DNA from: an uncultured Bacteroidales bacterium
GTDB taxonomy: Bacteria; Bacteroidota; Bacteroidia; Bacteroidales; UBA932
Assembly (NCBI GenBank): GCA_937901105.1
Contig: CALCHD010000108.1
Span: 1 to 14,412 of the forward strand
DNA length: 14,412 nt
Direction of reading: 5' to 3'
In this document: piece by piece, positions 1-6,873 of the stretch
How the letters are laid out: each line of letters starts with the position of its first letter
How positions within the stretch are numbered: the first letter of the stretch is position 1
Made by a program: the position numbers and the translations under genes
The notes under the pieces: generated by a model
The model's database searches: none
The model's input: the letters and a program-made list of their open reading frames with translations, nothing else
What the model was told of the DNA's origin: nothing

Positions 1-2
1 TA

Positions 3-137
3 GATGTTGAAATAGCCAAGAATTATATGGATAAGCTGCCGGATAATATAAGAGAACAGGTTAGGAATAAGCAGTCTGGAGACAATCCTCTTCTAGTGGT
101 TATGAAATTTGGAAAATCAATAAAAGGAAAATTATGA
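3..137 (+). CDS. C-terminal end of an upstream protein, probably a 6-bladed beta-propeller protein (5' truncated)
   Basis: An open frame enters from the left edge in frame 3 and ends at TGA 135-137, giving 44 residues that begin DVEIAKNYMD and end GKSIKGKL. The tail contains DNPLLVVMKFGK. Bacteroidales 6-bladed beta-propeller proteins commonly end in a similar DNPxL(V/I)xxK(L/F)K strand, which closes the last blade, so that family is the best guess. Its stop overlaps the start of the next gene (ATGA), which implies co-transcription and translational coupling with the lipoprotein that follows. The fragment is too short for certain family assignment. It could instead be another protein of the same cluster. 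Confidence 0.55.
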   Translation, partial: DVEIAKNYMDKLPDNIREQVRNKQSGDNPLLVVMKFGKSIKGKL

Positions 138-1225
138 ATAAGGGTGTAATTATTTTGCTAGGGATGCTTCTTTTTGCATCATGTAATGAAGGTGGTGTGA
201 AAAATATGGAATATCACACACCTGAATATTATTTTGATAATACAATTGAAGTTACAGGAGAACTGCTGGAGGCGGAATATATCTCATCAAATATATTCAA
301 ATGTTTTTACACGCCATACGGTTTCCTTGGGAGTATGCGCAGTAAAGAAGATAAGATGGTGCACCTGGCTGATTTGAAAACTGGAGAGATTGAAGTTTCT
401 GCGTGTTCATTTGGCAGGGGACCAGAAGAAATCTTGATAGGTTCACCTGATTTGGCGTTATATAACAATAGCCTGTATCTGTTAGATCAGCGTACAGATA
501 AGATTAAGAGGGTAGATATTGAGGGAGATACGCTTAAAACTTATGATTTGCAAAAACTGGCATTGGATCAGCCTGCATTCTTTTTAGAGTTGCAGGTAGT
601 CAATGATTCTTTATTTGTTGTCTTGGCAGAAGATTTCAACTCTGTGAAGAAGATTATGCTTGTAGATAAGGATAATAATGTTCTTGATTGTCTTGAGTAT
701 AAACTTTTAGATGATGAAAGAGTGGATCAAACTGCATATAAGTATAATGTAGAGATGGAACTGTCTCCTTGTAAAAGTTATCTGTTTATAAGCAGCAGGC
801 TATTCGGTTATATATCTAAATATAAGATTGAAAATAATAAGATATCACTGTTGGACAAGAAGGCTTTGGTAGAACCAAAATACATCGTTAAAGATAAATC
901 ACCTTTGATTAAGCAAGATAATATCAATCTTAATAATGTAATTTATGTTGGTGATAATTATATGTATATGATTGCAAATCCAGAAAGCCAGAAGGAGACA
1001 AATGAGAGAAGTGCAAAATCAAGAGCTGAAGGTAAGCTGATGGATGGTATACCTGATAACGAAAGCTTTGTACTCGTTTTTGATTATAATCTGAATTTGC
1101 TTAAGAAATATAAGGTAGACAGCAATATAAGGCACTTGGTGTTGACCCCTGAAAATTCAATAGTGTATGCGCTGGATTATAGGGAGAATAGATTGAAAAA
1201 ATATACTTTGCCAGGTTTAGAATAG
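134..1225 (+). CDS. BF3164-like lipoprotein with predicted TolB-like beta-propeller fold
   Basis: This is a 363-residue secreted lipoprotein. The N-terminus (MNKGVIILLGMLLFASCNEG) is a type II signal peptide with lipobox F-A-S-C and lipidated Cys17, so the mature protein should be membrane anchored. The body has repeated short beta-strand units. A GRGPEE motif (residues 94-99) is followed by LYNNSLYLLDQRTDKIKRVDI, a typical propeller blade in the Bacteroidales BF3164 family, and the length fits that family. The start is ATG 134, preceded by an AAGGA-like site at 124-128, and it overlaps the upstream stop. The gene is AT-rich (lines 661-720 and 841-900 are about 27% and 35% GC), unlike the genes after 9839. 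The biochemical role of the family is unknown. From general knowledge, BF3164 proteins are often encoded near NVEALA-type secreted peptides and other propeller proteins, but no such peptide is in this window. Confidence 0.75.
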   Translation: MNKGVIILLGMLLFASCNEGGVKNMEYHTPEYYFDNTIEVTGELLEAEYISSNIFKCFYTPYGFLGSMRSKEDKMVHLADLKTGEIEVSACSFGRGPEEILIGSPDLALYNNSLYLLDQRTDKIKRVDIEGDTLKTYDLQKLALDQPAFFLELQVVNDSLFVVLAEDFNSVKKIMLVDKDNNVLDCLEYKLLDDERVDQTAYKYNVEMELSPCKSYLFISSRLFGYISKYKIENNKISLLDKKALVEPKYIVKDKSPLIKQDNINLNNVIYVGDNYMYMIANPESQKETNERSAKSRAEGKLMDGIPDNESFVLVFDYNLNLLKKYKVDSNIRHLVLTPENSIVYALDYRENRLKKYTLPGLE

Positions 1226-1239
1226 CAAATTGATGAGTG

Positions 1240-2748
1240 ATGGCTTTATTAAGGTGTTTGCTTATAGCAGCTTTATTTATTGGTGTTGTTGAAAATGTGT
1301 ATTCCCAATCAGCAAGTGAGGGTGGACAATATCATTTTACAATGTCTCTCCAGGATGTGATAGAGACTGCACATGCACAGTCTCCGTCTGCAGTGTTGGC
1401 AAAACATAATTTCATTGTAAACTATTGGCAGTTCAGAACTTATAAAGCGCAATTTCTACCTGCGCTTAATTTGCAGGGAAGTTTGGGAAATTATAACCGT
1501 TCACTTGTTCCATTGCAGGATGCGCAGACCGGTGAGATAGGATATTTGGAGAACAATAACCTTTCCAATACATTGGGCATTTCTGTAGATCAGAACTTGC
1601 CTTTTACGGGTGGCTCACTTTCTATTGTAACTTCACTGAACAGGCTTGACCAGTTCTCCCCTGCTGATATGGTTACATATAACTCACAACCGGTTAAGAT
1701 AACTTACAGCCAGCCTATAAATGCCTATAACTCTTTAAAGTGGGAGAAGAAGATAGAACCAAAGAGGTTTGAACTGGCCAAAAGGGAGTATTTGAGCGCT
1801 ATGGAGAGTATCACCGTTACAGCCACAACATATTTCTTTGATCTTCTTTTGGCGCAGAAGAAAGTGGAGATGACTCAGGAGAGCTACTGCAATACAGGGC
1901 AAATGTACAGAATTGCAAGAGAGAGGTTTGCTATTGGATCCATTACAAAGGACGAACTGCTGCAAATGGAACTCAAGTTGCTCAATGACAGTTTGGCTAT
2001 TGGGGATAATCAGCTGGCGCAGAAGACAGCTATGCAGCGCCTGCGTAATTTCCTGGGTTACAATGATAAGGTTGGCATTAGTTTGAAGGAGCCTCCCATG
2101 AATATGGATATTGTCATTGATTTTGAGGACGTGATGAATTTGATAGCCTTAAATTCTCCAGAAATTCTGGAGAATGAGATACAGATTCTTTCAGCGCATG
2201 AGGCAATAGCCAAAGCTGAATCCAATGCAGGACTGACGGCTTCTTTGTATGCGCAGTTTGGATTGAATCAGGTTGGAGAGGATTTGAATCGTGCTTACCG
2301 GTCTCCATTGGATCAGGAGATTCTGGGGCTTTCTGTTTTTCTCCCGATAGTTGACTGGGGGCTGGGTAAAGGGAAAGTTAAGGTTGCCAAATCGCAGGCA
2401 AAAGTGGTAGAGAGTCAGATTGAGCAGGCCGAGAACAAGTTGCGTGAGGATATTACATTGCAAGTTTTAAGGTTTAATCAGCAAGGGGGACAGTGCAATG
2501 TCTCCAGGAAGGCTGACGAGGTAGGCAGGAACAGGTACGCCACCACAAAGGAGAGATTTCTGAACGGTACGGTGAGTGTTACTGAACTCAATAATGCGCA
2601 ACACGAGATGGACAATGCCAGATTGCGCTATTTGCAGGAGTTGAGCAATTATTGGATATATTATTACAGCATACAGAAGGCAACTCTTTTCAATTTCATT
2701 ACAAACGGGAAAGTTGATGCAAATTTTGAGGAACTTACAAATGAATAG
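1240..2748 (+). CDS. TolC-family outer membrane efflux protein
   Basis: This 502-residue protein is the outer membrane channel of a tripartite pump, expected to form a trimeric barrel with a long periplasmic alpha-helical tunnel. A signal peptide (MALLRCLLIAALFIGVVENVYSQ) has a probable signal peptidase I site after V-Y-S. There is no lipobox, so it differs from lipidated outer membrane factors such as OprM. The mature part has the two related halves of the family, each a long helical stretch; for example, the first has KKVEMTQESYCNTGQMYRIARERFAIGSITKDEL and the second NRYATTKERFLNGTVSVTELNNAQ. The shared R-F-x-x-G-x-x-(S/T)-x-x-(D/E)-L signature is typical of TolC-like proteins. I chose ATG 1240. 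A GTG lies immediately upstream in frame at 1237. The gene is 14 bp after the lipoprotein and its stop overlaps the adaptor start by 8 bp, which fits an operon. Substrate cannot be inferred from this subunit. Confidence 0.93.
   Translation: MALLRCLLIAALFIGVVENVYSQSASEGGQYHFTMSLQDVIETAHAQSPSAVLAKHNFIVNYWQFRTYKAQFLPALNLQGSLGNYNRSLVPLQDAQTGEIGYLENNNLSNTLGISVDQNLPFTGGSLSIVTSLNRLDQFSPADMVTYNSQPVKITYSQPINAYNSLKWEKKIEPKRFELAKREYLSAMESITVTATTYFFDLLLAQKKVEMTQESYCNTGQMYRIARERFAIGSITKDELLQMELKLLNDSLAIGDNQLAQKTAMQRLRNFLGYNDKVGISLKEPPMNMDIVIDFEDVMNLIALNSPEILENEIQILSAHEAIAKAESNAGLTASLYAQFGLNQVGEDLNRAYRSPLDQEILGLSVFLPIVDWGLGKGKVKVAKSQAKVVESQIEQAENKLREDITLQVLRFNQQGGQCNVSRKADEVGRNRYATTKERFLNGTVSVTELNNAQHEMDNARLRYLQELSNYWIYYYSIQKATLFNFITNGKVDANFEELTNE
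2728..2733 (+). promoter_or_regulatory. Shine-Dalgarno-like site setting the adaptor start
   Basis: GAGGAA lies 7 bases before ATG 2741, inside the end of the tolC-like gene. Most genes in this window lack such a site, as is usual in Bacteroidota, so it supports starting the adaptor at 2741 rather than at the in-frame TTG/ATG codons at 2714 and 2717. Starting at 2741 also gives a clean lipoprotein signal peptide. Confidence 0.6.
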
Positions 2749-3823
2749 ACTGCACCTCTTTGGAACCATAATCTTGGCTGCAGCCATCTTTTCATGCAAA
2801 GGGAAGGCTGAAGATGAGTCAGCGCAGCTGGCCAGGGATACATATCGCATAGAGAAAAATATGGTGGATACCATACACCTGATTAATAGGGCTTTCAGCC
2901 GGGAGACCGTCAGTAACGGAACGCTTAAAGGAGTCACCAAAGCTGAATTGAGGTTCAAGGGGCAGGGACTTGTAACATCTGTTGCCGTGCATAACGGCAG
3001 TCGTGTGAGAAAAGGTGATGTTATTGCAAGGCAGGAGACCCTGGCACTTCAGCTGGAGTTTGAGAGAACAGTACAAAGCCTGGAGAAAGCCAAGCTTGAT
3101 CTGTATGATGCACTTATAGGTTTGGGGTTTGGTAGGGATACAGCCAGTGTCCCGGCAGATATTCTGGCAGTTGCAAAGATCCGTTCGGGCTATGCGGTTG
3201 CGTTAAACTCATATAAGATGGCGCAGCTGGCCCTGGCAAATGCAGTTCTGGTCTCACCTGTAAACGGCGTAGTTGCCAACCTTGCGGTAAAGCCTCATGA
3301 GTACAGCCAGCAGATAGCTTGTATTGTTATTGACGATTCTGCATTTGAGGTGGAGTTCAAAGTGCTGGAAGGTGAACTGCAGAACATAGCTGTAGGGAGG
3401 GAAGTTGAGGTAAGTCCATTTGCAGACCTTGCCCAGAGCTATAGCGGTACAATAAAGGAGATAAATCCGTTTGTAGATGAAAATGGGCAGATTGCTGTAA
3501 AAGCTTCAATAAAGAACAAGGGCGGAAAGCTTGTAGAGGGAATGAATGTTAAGGTACATGTGAAGAGTGCTGTGCAGTATCTTCACTCTGTGCCAAAGAG
3601 TGCAGTGGTGATGAGAGACGGTTACGATGTGTTGTTTGTGTACAACCCAAATACCGGCAAGGCAGAGTGGCGTTATGTAGATATCCTCCAGTCCAACAGT
3701 ACCTCCCATGTAGTGGCAGCCAGCAAGGCCAAGAATGCCAGGCTGGAAGAGGGCGAGGCTGTAATTGTAAGCGGAAACCTTAATCTTGCAGATGAATCGG
3801 ATGTGGAAATTCTTGAAAAATAA
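2741..3823 (+). CDS. RND efflux periplasmic adaptor subunit (membrane fusion lipoprotein)
   Basis: This 360-residue adaptor should link the inner-membrane permeases to the TolC-like channel. Residues 1-19 form a lipoprotein signal peptide with lipobox I-F-S-C and lipidated Cys19. The domain order is that of HlyD/AcrA-type adaptors. A first barrel-sandwich (lipoyl-like) half lies at about 68-104, with VAVHNGSRVRKGDVIAR. A helical hairpin covers about 105-168, and a second lipoyl half at about 169-195 contains the hallmark VSPVNGVVANLAV. A beta-barrel domain follows at about 200-275, with GREVEVSP and EGMNVKVHV, and a membrane-proximal domain from about 280 to the end, with VPKSAVVMRDGYDVLFV. 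The hairpin is of moderate length, as in RND adaptors. Its start overlaps the tolC-like stop (ATGAATAG), which points to translational coupling. It is the only adaptor in the cluster and must serve both permeases if both are active. Confidence 0.93.
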   Translation: MNRLHLFGTIILAAAIFSCKGKAEDESAQLARDTYRIEKNMVDTIHLINRAFSRETVSNGTLKGVTKAELRFKGQGLVTSVAVHNGSRVRKGDVIARQETLALQLEFERTVQSLEKAKLDLYDALIGLGFGRDTASVPADILAVAKIRSGYAVALNSYKMAQLALANAVLVSPVNGVVANLAVKPHEYSQQIACIVIDDSAFEVEFKVLEGELQNIAVGREVEVSPFADLAQSYSGTIKEINPFVDENGQIAVKASIKNKGGKLVEGMNVKVHVKSAVQYLHSVPKSAVVMRDGYDVLFVYNPNTGKAEWRYVDILQSNSTSHVVAASKAKNARLEEGEAVIVSGNLNLADESDVEILEK

Positions 3824-3834
3824 ACAAAGTGGGT

Positions 3835-6800
3835 ATGCTTGGAAAACTTGTTGAACGTCCAATAGCTGTGTCTATGACAATAGTTGCAATATTTATTGTT
3901 GGTATAGTGGCTATTGGCAAGTTACCCATATCTCTTATGCCAGATGTAGATATCCCTCAAATAACAGTGCAGGTGGGAGGGAGCGGATATTCAGCCCGAG
4001 AAATAAATGAGCAGGTGATAAAGCCTTTGAGGATGCAGCTTATTCAGGTTCCTTCGTTGCGGGAAATATGCTGTGAGTCTGTAAATGGTGGTGGATCCAT
4101 ATTTATGGAGTTTGACCATGAATCCGATATAGACCTCAATTTTATAGAGGTTAATGAAAAGATTGATAAGGTGCTTTCTACTCTTCCCAAAGATGTTGAG
4201 CGTCCAAAGGTTATAAAAGCAAGCGCTGCTGATATACCTGCTTTTTTTATAAATATTTCTTCTCCAGGATGTTCGCTGGAGAAATTTCTAGAGCTTGGAG
4301 TATTTGCTAAAGAGGTTATAGCCAGGAGAATAGAGCAGCTTGCGCAAGTGGCTATGGTGGATATGAGCGGAGTTTTGGGTACGCAGATATTAGTGGAGCC
4401 ATACACCAGGAAGATTAATGCTCTTGGTATTAGTGCAGAAGATTTGGAGCAAGCTATTGCCAGGAACAATATTGCGTTGGGAAACCTTTCAATAAAGGAC
4501 GGGCACTACAGGTGGAGCATAAGCTTTGATTCGCAAATTAGGAGTAAGGAGGATATAGAGGGCATATTCCTTAATGTAAATGGCAGGATATATCCTTTTG
4601 TGGAGTTGGCGGCTGTTAAGGAGATTGCGCAGAATCCGCAGGGAGTTGTAATGCAAGGAGATGAAAGGGCAATATCAATGGCCGTGATAAAGCAGTCTGA
4701 TGCACAAATGGCACACCTGAAAAAATCTTTGGAGGAGCTTGCCGGGAGTCTTGAAAAGGAGTATCCGGATATAGAGTTCGCCGTTACACGTAACCAGACG
4801 GAATTGCTGGATTACTCAATAGACAACCTCAAGTCAAACATCCTGGTGGGAGCAATTCTGGCTGTGCTGGTCATTTTCCTTTTTATGAGTGATCTGCGCT
4901 CTCCACTGTTAGTAATGATTACAATCCCTCTTTCTTTAGTGGTATCACTGTTGCTGCTCTATTTATTGGGGATAAGTATAAACATTATTTCATTGTCGGG
5001 ATTAATACTGGGTTTGGGAATGATGGTTGACAACTCCATCATTGTCATAGACAATATTACCCAATATTGGCTAAGGGGGGCTGCGCTGAAGGAGGCTGTG
5101 GTGGAGGCAACAAAGGAGGTAGTAGGGCCAATGCTCAGTTCTGTGCTCACCACGTGTTCAGTGTTTGTGCCGCTGATTTTCTTGAGCGGTATTTCCGGTG
5201 CGCTGTTCTATGACCAGGCTATGGCGGTTACTATGGCCCTGTTCACATCGCTGTTTGTGGCGGTGCTGGTGATTCCGGTCTATTACTGGCAGCTGTACCG
5301 CAGACAGGAGAAATTCGTTTCCATGGGGCTATTCAGAGACAGGGAAGGGGAGAAGAGACGTTTCTCGTTGGACAGGATTGATGATATGTACGAGAAAGGA
5401 CTCAAGTGGGTATTAAGGCACCAGAAGACTGCATGGGGAGTGTTCATTGCCCTGGCTGTATCTTCGTTCTTCCTTTACGGAGCCCTTGACAAGAGCAAGC
5501 TTCCGCCAATCACCCATAAGGACATTATCATGAGCATAGACTGGAATGCGCCCCTGGCCATTGATGAGAGCATCAGGCGCTGCAGCACCCTCATGGACGG
5601 GCTGGAAGAAAAAGTAGGGCATTATGATCTTCTTGTGGGCAAACAGGACTTTCTCCTTTCCCACTCGGGAGAGATCACCCCTTCACAGGTGAGGTGCTAT
5701 ATAGATGCCGTTTCGCCCCAGGCATTGGAGGAGGTGGAGCAGCTCCTGAGGGATAGGATACGGCAAAACTACCCACTGGCAACAGTGGAGTTTGAGGAGT
5801 CTTCAAACATCTTCAATACAATCTTCGCCGACAATCAGGCTCCGCTTGTGGCAATGTTAAGTCGTAAGGATTCCAAATCCTTGGATCCGGACGAGTTGAA
5901 CAAAGTGCTTCAAAAGATTAAAGAGTGTCTTCCCGATATATATATAGAGCCGGTACTATGGCAAGAGCAAATTCTGTTTGTTACCCAGCCGCAGATGATG
6001 GCTCTTTATAATGTGGAATATGGTGCAATTTACCATGCATTGAGTACTGCAACCAAAGAGAATACTCTGTTTTCTATTAAGTCCGGTACTTTTTCAATAC
6101 CTGTTGTGGTAGGTGATGCCACTACTGGAAAGGATTTGCTGTCGGTTACAATAAAAAACAATCATGGGACAGATATACCTCTGTCATATGTATTGAAGGA
6201 AAGGAGGATAAGGGACCTTAAGAATATTGTACAAGGAAGGAATGGTGACTACTATCCTTTGAATATATCCGTACCTTATAGTGATATTCCTGCTGTTGAG
6301 CAGGTTATTAAAGAGGTAATTCTAGACCAGGATGAGTTTGCTGTAGAGTTTGCAGGAGCATACTACACCAGCAAGGGGTTGATTGCAGAATTGACAATTG
6401 TCCTGTTAGTTTCCTTATTGCTTCTATACTTCATCTTGGCGGCGCAGTTTGAATCATTGGTGCAGCCTCTGATTATACTTTCAGAGATTGTGGCGGATTT
6501 GTCGGGAGCCATGTTGGCATTATGGATATGTGGAGCAGGGATAAATATTATGTCAATGATTGGAGTAGTGGTTATGTGTGGTATTATCATAAATGATTCC
6601 ATTCTTAAGGTAGATACGATTAACCGGTTGAGGAAGAAGTACTCTTTGGTGAGGGCTATTATTGTGGGAGGGAAAAGGCGTCTCTCGCCAATTCTAATGA
6701 CATCACTTACTACCATTCTGGCTATAGCTCCATTTCTTGTAAGAGGCAATATGTGGGCGGATTTGCAATTTCCACTTTCTGTAGCACTTATTGGAGGTAT

Positions 6801-6870
6801 GATACTAGGAACTATTGTGAGTATATTCTTCATCCCTGTCCTTTATTATAATATTTACAGAAAAAGATAG
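3835..6870 (+). CDS. RND efflux permease, first of two (AcrB/MdtB-like)
   Basis: This inner-membrane proton-driven exporter has 1011 residues, close to the usual 1020-1050. It has the full RND layout: TM1 at about 8-28, a first porter/docking domain to about 325, TM2-6 at about 333-487, TM7 at about 531-549, a second porter domain to about 845, and TM8-12 to about 1006. The opening MLGKLVERPIAVSM, with KLPISLMPDVDIPQITV soon after, is classic. In TM4, GLGMMVDNSIIVIDNI keeps one Asp (D399, matching AcrB D407) and has Asn400 where AcrB has D408. TM10 (GIIINDSILKVD) has Asn920 in place of AcrB Lys940, as in several drug-type RND subfamilies. TM11 keeps Arg949 and Thr956. There is no obvious CusA-type methionine pattern, so heavy-metal export is not indicated. 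ATG 3835 was preferred over GTG 3829, two codons upstream. A GC-rich core (about 5041-5880) sits in an otherwise AT-rich gene. Substrate is unknown. Confidence 0.93.
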   Translation: MLGKLVERPIAVSMTIVAIFIVGIVAIGKLPISLMPDVDIPQITVQVGGSGYSAREINEQVIKPLRMQLIQVPSLREICCESVNGGGSIFMEFDHESDIDLNFIEVNEKIDKVLSTLPKDVERPKVIKASAADIPAFFINISSPGCSLEKFLELGVFAKEVIARRIEQLAQVAMVDMSGVLGTQILVEPYTRKINALGISAEDLEQAIARNNIALGNLSIKDGHYRWSISFDSQIRSKEDIEGIFLNVNGRIYPFVELAAVKEIAQNPQGVVMQGDERAISMAVIKQSDAQMAHLKKSLEELAGSLEKEYPDIEFAVTRNQTELLDYSIDNLKSNILVGAILAVLVIFLFMSDLRSPLLVMITIPLSLVVSLLLLYLLGISINIISLSGLILGLGMMVDNSIIVIDNITQYWLRGAALKEAVVEATKEVVGPMLSSVLTTCSVFVPLIFLSGISGALFYDQAMAVTMALFTSLFVAVLVIPVYYWQLYRRQEKFVSMGLFRDREGEKRRFSLDRIDDMYEKGLKWVLRHQKTAWGVFIALAVSSFFLYGALDKSKLPPITHKDIIMSIDWNAPLAIDESIRRCSTLMDGLEEKVGHYDLLVGKQDFLLSHSGEITPSQVRCYIDAVSPQALEEVEQLLRDRIRQNYPLATVEFEESSNIFNTIFADNQAPLVAMLSRKDSKSLDPDELNKVLQKIKECLPDIYIEPVLWQEQILFVTQPQMMALYNVEYGAIYHALSTATKENTLFSIKSGTFSIPVVVGDATTGKDLLSVTIKNNHGTDIPLSYVLKERRIRDLKNIVQGRNGDYYPLNISVPYSDIPAVEQVIKEVILDQDEFAVEFAGAYYTSKGLIAELTIVLLVSLLLLYFILAAQFESLVQPLIILSEIVADLSGAMLALWICGAGINIMSMIGVVVMCGIIINDSILKVDTINRLRKKYSLVRAIIVGGKRRLSPILMTSLTTILAIAPFLVRGNMWADLQFPLSVALIGGMILGTIVSIFFIPVLYYNIYRKR

Positions 6871-6873
6871 ATT

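Noticed and set aside
2714..2740. In-frame upstream starts (TTG 2714, ATG 2717) for the adaptor
   Set aside because: They add residues before the lipoprotein signal peptide. ATG 2741 has a GAGGAA site at the right spacing.
3835..6870. Heavy-metal (CusA/CzcA) assignment for the first permease
   Set aside because: I see no methionine metal-relay pattern and the TM4 motif is closer to drug-type RND proteins. The substrate is left open.
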